Shown: positions 1-5,611 of the stretch, piece after piece | How the letters are laid out: each line of letters starts with the position of its first letter | Position numbering within the stretch: the first letter of the stretch is position 1 | Source: JAVBPA01 sp031549925 | Lineage (GTDB): Bacteria > Bacillota > Clostridia > Oscillospirales > CAG-272 | Assembly: GCA_031549925.1 (NCBI GenBank) | Contig: JAVBPA010000049.1 | Coordinates: 1 to 6,256 of the forward strand | Reading direction: 5' to 3' | Length of the DNA: 6,256 bases | Program-made: the position numbers and the translations under genes | The notes under the pieces: generated by a model | Seen by the model: the letters and a program-made list of their open reading frames with translations, nothing else | The model's database searches: none | Told to the model about the DNA's origin: nothing

Positions 1-28
1 TGCTTAGCGTTGAGCAAAACATACATCC

Positions 29-120
29 GGAGAGATGGCTGAGCTGGTCTAAGGCGCACGACTGGAAATCGTGTGTTCGGTTAATCCCGACCGAGGGTTC
101 GAATCCCTCTCTCTCCGCCA
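29..120 (+). tRNA. tRNA-Ser (anticodon GGA)
   Basis: This is a class II tRNA with a long variable arm. The acceptor stem pairs GGAGAGA (29-35) with TCTCTCC (110-116). It is followed by discriminator G117 and an encoded CCA (118-120). The anticodon stem CACGA/TCGTG (57-61 and 69-73) encloses the loop CTGGAAA, with anticodon GGA at 64-66, which reads the serine codons TCC and TCT. The T arm is GAGGG-TTCGAAT-CCCTC. The variable arm between them is long, as expected for Ser. The gene's promoter must lie upstream of the window. Its 3' end is a common target for integrases, but I see no second copy of that end in the window. Confidence 0.97.
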
Positions 121-129
121 ATTTTTGGT

Positions 130-180
130 AAATGCGAACCCAAACCGATTTTTGTCGGTAAGGCGTTCGCATTTGTCTTT
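130..180 (+). terminator. Nested hairpin after tRNA-Ser, likely terminator
   Basis: A perfect 10-bp stem pairs AAATGCGAAC (130-139) with GTTCGCATTT (165-174). Inside it is a second 5-bp stem, ACCGA/TCGGT (144-148 and 155-159). A moderately T-rich stretch (GTCTTTTATT) follows. The position, ten bases after the tRNA, fits a Rho-independent terminator, although the T run is interrupted. The same sequence forms the first half of a repeat seen again near 3439, so its primary identity may be a repeat element that happens to terminate transcription. Confidence 0.5.
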
Positions 181-207
181 TATTAGAGTAGAATACTTTT
201 ATTTTTT
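130..207 (+). repeat. Dispersed intergenic repeat, copy 1
   Basis: The segment aligns with 3439-3518 in the same orientation at roughly 70% identity by hand count over the first 56 columns. Both copies share AAAT-CGAA, a central ATCGG/GTCGG core, GAGG/AAGG, then TCTTTTATT and a TACTTTT-TTTT tail. This copy keeps a perfect outer stem and is probably closer to the ancestral form. Each copy sits in a gap just upstream of a gene. No target-site duplication or transposase was seen, so the class of element is not known. Confidence 0.5.
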
Positions 208-318
208 GCGGTGATTTGATAGAATAGATATATGGGTACGAATTTATATTTTATACGTTAAAAAAATACAAATTTAAAAATACAAGTATCGATTGGATAT
301 GAAACAACAAATTGATTA

Positions 319-346
319 TTGAAATAGCTCCATTTTTTTGTATAAT
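319..346 (+). promoter_or_regulatory. Sigma-A-type promoter upstream of decayed XRE gene
   Basis: A -35 box TTGAAA (319-324) is separated by 16 bases from a perfect -10 box TATAAT (341-346). It lies about 58 bases ahead of the ATG at 404 and points toward the broken regulator. The spacing and both hexamers are close to the housekeeping consensus. Whether it is still used is unknown, since the gene it serves is disrupted. Confidence 0.55.
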
Positions 347-403
347 ATAACTACACCGATGAAAAAATTCTATGAAAATTAATAAAATAAGTAGTTAATT
401 ATT

Positions 404-855
404 ATGCAAATAAAATAAGCGATAAAATAAAAGAATTACGCAAGCGTGACGGACACATACAGAAAGAAATTGCGTCAAGATTAGGCGTTACAAGTCAAGC
501 TGTTTCACGTTGGGAAGCGAATGGTGGTTATCCCGATATAGAAATAATTCCGAGCATAGCAGCTTTATTCGGTGTTTCAATTGATGTACTGTTTGGTTAT
601 GACGATTTTGACAGAAAAAAGAGGATAAACGATATACTGTCTGAAGTTTTTGAAAAAAGAAACCAAAATAATCCAAATTCTGAAATTGTCGTTTTACTCA
701 GAAAAGCCGTAGCTGAATTTCCTAGCGAAGAACGTATTCTCTTTGAACTTGCGAAAACTCTTAATATGCAAGGTTTTGAAAAAGGCGGTTTGTATAATTC
801 CGGCAAGTTATTTCAGGTTTTTACACTACGCAAGCAAAAAATGTTCTGCCGCTGA
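404..855 (+). pseudogene. Decayed XRE-family helix-turn-helix regulator with truncated TPR region
   Basis: From about 412 one frame reads continuously as an XRE-type DNA-binding domain: KIKELRKRDG, then IASRLGVTSQAVSRWE (recognition helix), then GYPDIEIIPSIAALFGVSID and LFGYDDFD. A linker and the start of a TPR-like region (LLRKAVAEFPSEERILFELA) follow. No start codon is in this frame. The ATG at 404 is one base out of frame and meets TAA after four codons. One extra A in the CAAA at 407-410 would give MQNKISDKIKELRK, a plausible N-terminus. At the other end, similarity to the family stops after NMQGFEKG and the frame ends at TGA 853-855, far short of the roughly 370 residues usual for these proteins. 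It is therefore broken at both ends. The intact-looking paralogue is the minus-strand gene starting at 5528. It would have been a transcriptional regulator. Confidence 0.8.
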
Positions 856-1035
856 TAGAGAACAAACCGCCATATGTGCTGGAATATTGGGAATGGAAGG
901 GCGAGGAAACGAAACACACCTTGTTTTTTAAAAATCAGATTCGGATATTCTTACCTGTGAACCAGATGAGTGGCTGAATATTCTGGTTTGAGATTTAAGC
1001 TGAGAAACTACCATCGTAGTATCGGAGGGATGAAC
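856..1035 (+). other. Degenerate non-coding stretch between the XRE remnant and the TrpF-like gene
   Basis: No convincing gene is present. Short open stretches exist in the two other forward frames. One runs up to TGA at 975-977 and includes YVLEYWEWKGEE; another, ending near 931, includes ICAGILGMEGRG. A further out-of-frame stretch reads CEPDEWLNIL near 955-985. None has a start with a ribosome binding site, and they may be remnants of a protein scrambled by small indels, perhaps the missing C-terminal part of the upstream regulator or another gene. The end of the stretch holds the ribosome binding site GGAGGG (1024-1029) of the next gene. Confidence 0.4.
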
Positions 1036-1767
1036 ATGAAAGACAAAACAATAAATTTATTCAATAATACGCCAATAAAGCTACGCAAAATTACCTTCAC
1101 AGGAATAGATAATGAAACTGATGTAACGCAGCTAAAAAAATTGGCACAAGACTATCTAAAGGTGGAGTTCGGACTAGTTCTGCATGATAAAAGCGAGCAA
1201 TCTGATATCATATCTTTATTGAGCAAATATTTGGATACGGAGTTGTCGCTTAGCCTACATGTGTGCGGAGGGTTCAAAAGAAGGCTTATACATACGGGGG
1301 ATTGGAGTGAATTGCAAGCATTTATGGCAGATTATCTTTCTATGTTCCAGCGTGTTCAACTTAACGGTTGCGGGAAAAATCTTCATTGGAACCTCTCTGT
1401 TCCGCCTGACATTTCAGAAGTAATTATTCAGCAGGATAAAGCGTCAGATATGCCGTTTTACCAAAAATATCTTGATAATAAAGCAAATATACAAGGAAAT
1501 TTTACCGTCTTATTTGATTCATCCAGCGGCAGGGGGAAACACTGTGAAAAGTTTGAAAGTGCAAATCTGCCATATATCGGATATGCCGGCGGTTTAGGTC
1601 CGAATAATGTACTGAATGCCGTGCGTTCATTTGAAATGGATGAGAATGTACATAATTACTGGATTGATATGCAGACAGGTGTACGAGATGAAAATAACTG
1701 TTTTTCCGTTGATCTTTGCCGAAAGGTATGTGAAGCGCTGGGGGAATATGCAGTTCTAAGCAGGTGA
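1036..1767 (+). CDS. TrpF-like (phosphoribosylanthranilate isomerase-like) TIM-barrel protein
   Basis: The 243-residue product looks like a small (beta/alpha)8 barrel related to phosphoribosylanthranilate isomerase. Seen motifs are VLFDSSSGRGK (158-168), whose Asp161 lies where the TrpF general acid Asp is expected; YAGGLGPNNV (183-192), matching the TrpF phosphate-binding GGL-P-NV loop; and WIDMQTGVRDEN (209-220), matching the DVSSGVE segment. The first strand reads KITFTGID (18-25) where TrpF has K-x-C-G; the catalytic Cys is not there. The protein is also longer than the usual 200 or so residues. No other trp gene is nearby. So the fold is supported, but the tryptophan-pathway reaction is doubtful, and I give no gene symbol. 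The start is ATG 1036, six bases after GGAGGG (1024-1029). ATG 1030 is too close to the site, and a longer frame from 970 runs through that site. Confidence 0.7.
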   Translation: MKDKTINLFNNTPIKLRKITFTGIDNETDVTQLKKLAQDYLKVEFGLVLHDKSEQSDIISLLSKYLDTELSLSLHVCGGFKRRLIHTGDWSELQAFMADYLSMFQRVQLNGCGKNLHWNLSVPPDISEVIIQQDKASDMPFYQKYLDNKANIQGNFTVLFDSSSGRGKHCEKFESANLPYIGYAGGLGPNNVLNAVRSFEMDENVHNYWIDMQTGVRDENNCFSVDLCRKVCEALGEYAVLSR

Positions 1768-1773
1768 ACCATT

Positions 1774-1881
1774 ATGCAGTATAAAACAATTTATATTGAG
1801 AGACTCTTGAAACTCGGAATACCTAATTTGAGAGGCATAAAAGAAATTAATAGGAATAAATTTATTTTGTTTCTGCGGTAA
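1774..1881 (+). CDS. Possible small ORF of 35 residues, translationally coupled
   Basis: An ATG at 1774 opens a frame of 35 codons ending with TAA 1879-1881. It is preceded by AGGTGA (1762-1767) at six bases, and that site overlaps the stop codon of the TrpF-like gene, an arrangement that favours coupled translation. The peptide is basic and rather hydrophobic (it starts MQYKTIYIERLLKLG and ends with KFILFLR). I recognise no family. It could equally be the N-terminal stub of a lost gene, since the sequence after it is plain AT-rich spacer. Confidence 0.3.
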   Translation: MQYKTIYIERLLKLGIPNLRGIKEINRNKFILFLR

Positions 1882-1883
1882 TT

Positions 1884-1899
1884 ATAATAAATTTATTAT
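1884..1899. repeat. 16-bp AT-only palindrome before the flavoprotein gene
   Basis: ATAATAAATTTATTAT is a perfect palindrome lying 19 bases upstream of the flavoprotein start and overlapping a TATAAT (1883-1888). No matching -35 box was found at the right distance. It could be an operator, but AT-only palindromes arise easily by chance in DNA of this composition. Confidence 0.2.
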
Positions 1900-1918
1900 T
1901 TATATAAGCGGGTGACAA

Positions 1919-2467
1919 ATGAAAACTTTAATTATTAATGGTTCTCCAAGAAAAAATGGAGATACAGTTTTTTTGCTAAATGAGTTGAAGAAACATATAA
2001 ATGGCGAGTTAATCGAAATATCCGCTTATTATGATAATCTCAAACCTTGTATTGATTGCAGAGCTTGCCAAAAAAACAAAGGTTGTGTAATCAATGATGA
2101 CATGAAAAAAATATACAGTGATGATTTTGATAACGTAGTTATTGCTTCACCTTTGTATATGTCAAATCTAACCGCTCCGCTTATAGGGCTTGCAAGCCGA
2201 TTCCAAGCATATTATTGTGCGAAACGCTTTTTAAATGATGAATTTATACTTACAAAAAAGAAAGCTGCGCTTATTATAGTTGGCGGAGGCGATGGCGGTC
2301 CGGAGGAAGCTATTCGTTTGGCAAGATGGATTTTCAAAAAAATGAATGCACATGGATGCGAAAATCATATGGTTTTTTCATTACATACCGATAACCGTGC
2401 AACAAATGAAGATATTGAAGCGATTTCGAGAGTTCATGAAATAGCTTTGTATTTTAATCAAAAATAA
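1919..2467 (+). CDS. Flavodoxin-fold NAD(P)H-dependent oxidoreductase, iron-sulfur-flavoprotein-like
   Basis: The 182-residue product is a soluble flavodoxin-fold protein. The N-terminal strand and phosphate-binding loop read LIINGSPRKNGDT (4-16), the FMN-phosphate signature of the NADPH-dependent FMN reductase / Isf group. A compact cysteine cluster follows: C44-x2-C47-x2-C50-x5-C56. This spacing matches the C-x2-C-x2-C-x(4-7)-C motif that ligates a 4Fe-4S cluster in archaeal and clostridial iron-sulfur flavoproteins. IASPLYMSNLTAPL (75-88) is the usual second flavin-contacting segment, and IVGGGDGGPEE (120-130) fits the strand-loop before the last helices. The length is near the family norm. 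The start ATG has GGGTGA (1910-1915) three bases before it, which is close but usable. The family moves electrons between NAD(P)H or ferredoxin and an unknown acceptor; the substrate here cannot be told. The gene stands alone, with about 150 bases before it and 250 after. Confidence 0.85.
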   Translation: MKTLIINGSPRKNGDTVFLLNELKKHINGELIEISAYYDNLKPCIDCRACQKNKGCVINDDMKKIYSDDFDNVVIASPLYMSNLTAPLIGLASRFQAYYCAKRFLNDEFILTKKKAALIIVGGGDGGPEEAIRLARWIFKKMNAHGCENHMVFSLHTDNRATNEDIEAISRVHEIALYFNQK

Positions 2468-2715
2468 TTTATATTAAACAATCTGAATAAGCTATAATAG
2501 ACTGAACAAGAAATAGTTAACCATGACAAAATAAAAAAACAAAACGGAAGGAAAATTATTGAAAAGAATACTACAGACAAAAAGATATCAAAAGCAAGTT
2601 TTATTCAATGGTTTAAACTTTTGGTTGACGCATTAAAAGAATTGGGAAACTCAGCTTCCCATTTGATGCTGTATATAAATAATGTAAAAAATTTATATTA
2701 TTGGAGGCGAAAAAA
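2468..2715 (+). other. Intergenic region with a startless open frame and a small hairpin
   Basis: One forward frame is open from 2501 to TAA 2759-2761 and includes KKISKASFIQWFKLLVDALKEL, which looks like ordinary protein sequence, but it has no ATG, GTG or TTG near its beginning and it runs across the start of the next gene. A site GGAAGG (2546-2551) precedes a TTG at 2559 in another frame that gives only 25 codons, ending at 2636. These may be remnants of a lost gene. A 6-bp hairpin TGGGAA/TTCCCA (2643-2648 and 2656-2661) with a 7-base loop lies 55 bases before the next start; no clear promoter was found. Confidence 0.35.
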
Positions 2716-3282
2716 ATGGCTGTTAATGAATCTAAAATATCTAAATTTGAAGAACATGTAAAAACTTTGCCTAATGAAATACAAGAAGAAGTAAGAAAAA
2801 CAGATGAATATCTTACAAAGAAAATGGAGAAAAATTTTAAGCTTAAAAGGACGATAGATAAGTATGGTAATGTAACATATATATCTCCTTGGGGATTTCG
2901 CTATAAAATTCGTAGGATAAATGCCGGTGAGCTGCATGACATACAGTGGATAGGATACAATACAAACCGCGAAAAAGAAAAGTTTGGTGAGAGAAAAGCT
3001 TTTTATTTTCTTGAAATATTTAACAAACTGGCTGAAAAAGACCTTGAATTGGCAAACGAAATTTTTTCTGATAATATATATGAACATATTGTAGGTAAAA
3101 TTTGCCCGGCATGCAAATTTCCTGATTGCAGACATGTTAAAACTTATGAATTTAACGGCAAAGTAAAAACAACATGTGGTTCTGCAATTCAATTCAAATG
3201 GACATCGTTTGATTTTGAAAATGTAAGAAAAGTCGTAGAATCAATACATGAAGTTATAATAGATGCTAACAACGCAGTATAA
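2716..3282 (+). CDS. Unrecognised 188-residue protein with a Cys/His cluster
   Basis: I do not recognise this protein. The start ATG 2716 lies eight bases after GGAGG (2703-2707); a TTG at 2701 in the same frame precedes that site and is not favoured. The first 45 residues are highly charged and probably helical (KFEEHVKTLPNEIQEEV, then KKMEKNFKLKR). A middle part around residues 46-82 has aromatic beta-type sequence (YGNVTYISPWGFRYKI, HDIQWIGYN). C130-x2-C133-x4-C138-x-H140, with C154 further on, could bind a metal, most likely zinc, in a small ribbon-like fold. There is no signal peptide or membrane segment, so it is probably cytoplasmic. It stands as a single gene, and its neighbours give no clue. 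The open frame on the opposite strand across it is a shadow. Confidence 0.8.
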   Translation: MAVNESKISKFEEHVKTLPNEIQEEVRKTDEYLTKKMEKNFKLKRTIDKYGNVTYISPWGFRYKIRRINAGELHDIQWIGYNTNREKEKFGERKAFYFLEIFNKLAEKDLELANEIFSDNIYEHIVGKICPACKFPDCRHVKTYEFNGKVKTTCGSAIQFKWTSFDFENVRKVVESIHEVIIDANNAV

Positions 3283-3574
3283 GCCAGAGTTTGTAAAAAC
3301 ATAACATAAATAAGTAGCAAAATATACAAAATATCAAGCGGATTCTGTAGCGAATTTTGTAATGCAGCACATTGTGTTCCCGCTCAAATTTATTTAAAAT
3401 TTTTTAAAATAGTATGTTTTCATCAATCCATTAGGGTAAAATACGAATTTTTAAACGGTTTTCATCGGCGAGGTGCTTGCGTTTATCTTTTATTTGGAAT
3501 AGAGTACTTTTGTTTTCTATAGTTATTCGTTAATACTTACTTGAAATAACTAATTTGTATTAGGCGGTGTTGAA
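3283..3574. other. Intergenic region: weak hairpin and second repeat copy
   Basis: About 290 bases without a gene. AGCGG (3337-3341) can pair with CCGCT (3380-3384) across a 38-base loop, and an A/T-rich tail with TTTTTT follows at 3408-3415; it is a poor candidate terminator for the gene ending at 3282. The second copy of the dispersed repeat (3439-3518) comes next, then the ribosome binding site of the phosphatase gene. Confidence 0.4.
3439..3518 (+). repeat. Dispersed intergenic repeat, copy 2 (diverged)
   Basis: This is the diverged partner of 130-207, in the same orientation. By hand count, 14 of 16 substitutions in the first 56 aligned columns are transitions. The outer stem is weakened: AAATACGAAT (3439-3448) opposite GCTTGCGTTT (3475-3484) keeps several Watson-Crick and G-T pairs but has two A-C mismatches. 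The downstream part, TCTTTTATT and the TACTTTT tail, is better conserved than the hairpin. It lies 56 bases before the HAD phosphatase start. Confidence 0.5.
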
Positions 3575-4231
3575 TTGGAAAAGGATTTTATTTTGTTTGA
3601 TCTTGACGGAACATTAACAGACCCTAAAAAAGGTATTACGAAGTCTGTGCAATTTTCATTGCGTAGCTTTGATATAAATATTGAAAACTCAGATGATCTT
3701 GTTGCATTTATTGGGCCTCCATTAAGGGATTCATACAAGAAATTTTATTCTTTTTCTGATGAAGAAGCTGAAAAAGCAGTGGTAAAATACAGAGAATATT
3801 TTTCCGAAAAAGGAATATTTGAAAATATTATTTACGAAGGTATTGAAATATTTTTAAAAAATCAATATGAATTGGGTAAAACTTTGATTTTAGCCACATC
3901 AAAGCCTTCTGTTTATGCTGAAAAGATTTTAAAACACTTTAAAATCGATAATTATTTTTCGTTCGTTTCGGGAAGCGAATTAGACGGTCATCGTTCCAGA
4001 AAAGACTTAGTTATCCGGTACGCTCTTGATAGTTTAAATATTTCATCTATAGATAAAGCTATTATGATAGGTGACAAAGAACATGACATAATTGGAGCAA
4101 AAACACTTGGTATGGATAGTATTGGGGTACTTTATGGATATGGAAATCTAGAAGAGCTGCAAAAAGCCGGTGCAACTTATATAGTTGAAAATGTTGATGC
4201 TCTTTCAAAATTATTTGAAACTTCATTATAA
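3575..4231 (+). CDS. HAD-superfamily phosphatase, phosphoglycolate-phosphatase-like
   Basis: The 218-residue product carries all four HAD motifs. Motif I is FDLDGTLTD (8-16), with nucleophile Asp9 and acid/base Asp11. Motif II is LATSKP (106-111). Motif III is Lys143 in SRKDLV. Motif IV is IGDKEHDIIGA (165-175), with Asp167 and Asp171 for magnesium. A helical cap of type C1 sits between motif I and motif II (about residues 16-85). The length fits the Gph/HAD_2 group, cytoplasmic enzymes that remove phosphate from phosphoglycolate, nucleotides or sugar phosphates; the substrate cannot be fixed from the sequence. The start is TTG 3575: AGGCGGTG (3562-3569) lies five bases before it, the frame is closed by TAA at 3551, and no ATG lies between. 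The gene converges on the minus-strand regulator, and I see no strong terminator for it on the + strand. Confidence 0.9.
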   Translation: MEKDFILFDLDGTLTDPKKGITKSVQFSLRSFDINIENSDDLVAFIGPPLRDSYKKFYSFSDEEAEKAVVKYREYFSEKGIFENIIYEGIEIFLKNQYELGKTLILATSKPSVYAEKILKHFKIDNYFSFVSGSELDGHRSRKDLVIRYALDSLNISSIDKAIMIGDKEHDIIGAKTLGMDSIGVLYGYGNLEELQKAGATYIVENVDALSKLFETSL

Positions 4232-4330
4232 ACACAATACTTCTTTAAATAATAATTTTTCGAAAATTTGATTATCTTATCAGCAAAAAAATGTTTATAC
4301 CGCTGTACAAGCATACTATAAAGATTTTTA

Positions 4331-4372
4331 TACAAAAATAAGCCGCATCCGGATTAAAATCAGGAAACGGCT
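4331..4372 (-). terminator. Rho-independent terminator of the minus-strand XRE/TPR gene
   Basis: Read on the - strand, AGCCGT pairs with GCGGCT and, after one mismatch, TCC pairs with GGA, leaving a loop of about 13 bases. The stem ends at 4341 and is followed by TATTTTTGTA. It begins 35 bases after the stop codon at 4408. On the + strand the bases after the stem are not T-rich, so it should act mainly in the minus direction. Confidence 0.65.
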
Positions 4373-4407
4373 ATATAATCTTTGTAATAGCAACAAATTA
4401 ATATTAG

Positions 4408-5130
4408 TTAATTTATTTCTGTGTGTTTGCGTAATTCATTTCTTATTTCTTCAAGCTCTGATACGGGTAATAATGAATCTAATTCAAAACTTTTATCAAG
4501 TAAGTATTTTGACATAGTAAATGGGAAGTGAGCTGTGTTGAATGGAAATTTAACTCCTTTAAACAACAGACTGGTGTATTCATCACTTAACGGGGGCATA
4601 CTGTTAACCGAATCATAAATAACAGTGTGTTTAGCGGCAAGTTTAAAATAATCCATTGCTGCGGCAGATTCATTTTTTTTAGCGTAAAGAAAAGTGAGAC
4701 AATGATATGTGTTCGCAAGTAAAAGGTTAAAATCACCGAAATCTCCATTTTCCAGAAGAATATTTATTATATCAATAATTTTATTATACAAAACTATACA
4801 TTCATCTGAATCATATATTTCTCTTCCTTCATCAAAGGAAACATAAGAATTATTCATTAAAAGTGCAATAGAATTTAAAACATCATAAAATACGCTATGT
4901 GCAATTTGCATTTGCATGTGGTTATATTTTTTTGTACCTTTGAGCGTTTCGGTAATCAATTTCCTTTGCGTTGTATCAGGCATTTTTTTTGCAAAAGAAG
5001 CTGCTTTTTCTGTTTCACCTATTGAAGCATATGCACTGCACAAACGCTGTATAGACCAATATCTTAAATTATCATCTGTACAATCCGCAACAATCTTTTC
5101 GCTGAGAGAAATAATTTCTTGAAGAATTAT
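4408..5130 (-). CDS. C-terminal TPR-like part of a frameshifted XRE/TPR regulator
   Basis: These 240 codons are open from the A8 run to TAA 4408-4410 and continue the regulator that begins at 5528, in the -1 frame. The first residues, IILQEIISLSEKIVADCTDD, join well to the end of the upstream part, and NLRYWSIQRLCSAYASIGETEKAASFAKKMP has the helix-turn-helix pattern of a TPR unit (about residues 21-52). A second repeat-like stretch is NTYHCLTFLYAKKNESAAAMDYFKLA. The rest is helical and ends HTEIN. Joined to the upstream part, the product would be 373 residues, the usual size of this regulator type. The TPR part of such proteins commonly senses a ligand or partner. A TTG at 5043 is the first usual start codon I can place in this frame, but it has no good ribosome binding site and cuts the first TPR unit, so separate translation from there is unlikely. 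Confidence 0.75.
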   Translation of the reverse strand: MILQEIISLSEKIVADCTDDNLRYWSIQRLCSAYASIGETEKAASFAKKMPDTTQRKLITETLKGTKKYNHMQMQIAHSVFYDVLNSIALLMNNSYVSFDEGREIYDSDECIVLYNKIIDIINILLENGDFGDFNLLLANTYHCLTFLYAKKNESAAAMDYFKLAAKHTVIYDSVNSMPPLSDEYTSLLFKGVKFPFNTAHFPFTMSKYLLDKSFELDSLLPVSELEEIRNELRKHTEIN

Positions 5131-5137
5131 TTTTTTT
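5127..5137 (-). other. A8 slippery run followed by a stop codon (frameshift site)
   Basis: On the - strand the bases read GAAG, then a run of A that makes eight in a row (5137-5130), then TAA. The zero frame reads GAA GAA AAA AAA TAA. A -1 shift, or one extra A in the mRNA, gives AAA AAA ATA ATT and continues the protein. A-AAA-AAA is a classic -1 ribosomal slip heptamer, and runs of this length also allow RNA polymerase slippage. An AT-rich hairpin with a bulged A could form directly after the run (about 5110-5131), but it starts with no spacer, unlike typical stimulators. Confidence 0.6.
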
Positions 5138-5528
5138 CTTCATTCCAATTGTCGCTGTAGAAGTTTACATTAATAGAAAGAACTTTCGCAAGATTTTCCA
5201 TTAGCTTATAACTGTTTGGATATTCTTTCAATGATTCCCTGAGCAATTTCTCCGCTTCCTCATACCGTTTTTTTAGTGTGTAATTTTCAGCTTCATTTAT
5301 AATTAATTCTATCCGTTTTTCTTTTGCTTCAATGTCAACACAAAGAAGCATATCTGTCGTTACATCAAATATGTTAGCGAGCATTGGTATAAACGTTATA
5401 TCAGGAAGTGTAGAATTTATTTCCCATCTTGATACTGCTTGAGGTGATATATTGAGATATTCGGCGAGCTGCTCCTGCGTCATATCTTTTTGTTTTCTCA
5501 ATCTTTTTATTGTTTTTCCGATATTCAT
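5127..5528 (-). CDS. XRE-family helix-turn-helix regulator, N-terminal part before a -1 frameshift
   Basis: The first 133 residues hold an XRE (Cro/C1-type) DNA-binding domain at about residues 3-60: IKRLRKQKDMTQEQLAEYL, then the recognition helix SPQAVSRWE (28-36), then LPDITFIPMLANIFDVTTDML. A linker and the first TPR-like helices follow (YEEAEKLLRESLKEYPNSYKLMENLAKVL cut at about residue 117). The frame stops at TAA 5127-5129, directly after eight A. One base back, the frame continues for 240 codons as the rest of the family. The start ATG 5528 has AAGTGA six bases before it, a weak ribosome binding site. The gene is the paralogue of the decayed regulator at 404-855; both share QAVSRWE and the LR-ES/KA-EFP/EYP TPR start. 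The likely role is transcriptional control, perhaps of its own gene through the palindromes upstream. If the frameshift is not bypassed, the product would be a DNA-binding domain without its sensor part. Confidence 0.85.
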   Translation of the reverse strand: MNIGKTIKRLRKQKDMTQEQLAEYLNISPQAVSRWEINSTLPDITFIPMLANIFDVTTDMLLCVDIEAKEKRIELIINEAENYTLKKRYEEAEKLLRESLKEYPNSYKLMENLAKVLSINVNFYSDNWNEEKK

Positions 5529-5553
5529 AAAAATTCACTTGTTAAAATATATT

Positions 5554-5567
5554 CAAAAACGTTTTTG
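5554..5567. promoter_or_regulatory. Palindrome CAAAAACGTTTTTG, candidate operator
   Basis: A perfect 14-bp palindrome lies 26 bases upstream of the regulator start codon and just downstream of the candidate -10 boxes. That is where an autorepressor of the XRE family would bind to block transcription. The assignment is inference from position and symmetry. Confidence 0.4.
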
Positions 5568-5611
5568 TGATTATATTATAACAATTTTATTTTATTTGTA
5601 TAATGGCTTGT

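Noticed and set aside
29..120. tRNA-Ser 3' end as the attachment site of an integrated element
   Set aside because: No duplicate of the tRNA 3' end, no integrase and no phage or conjugation gene is present in the window.
743..931. 62-codon open frame on the + strand
   Set aside because: Its first part overlaps the XRE remnant in another frame and its start has no ribosome binding site; only its tail could be remnant coding DNA.
970..1035. Upstream extension of the TrpF-like gene to an ATG at 970
   Set aside because: The extension reads through the strong GGAGGG site that serves ATG 1036, and no ribosome binding site precedes 970.
2698..3192. 164-codon open frame on the - strand
   Set aside because: It lies wholly opposite the gene at 2716-3282, is extremely rich in Phe, Tyr and Cys as expected for the reverse of A-rich coding DNA, and has no ribosome binding site.
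5599..5604. TATAAT on the + strand as a divergent promoter
   Set aside because: No -35 box lies at a workable distance, and no + strand gene follows.
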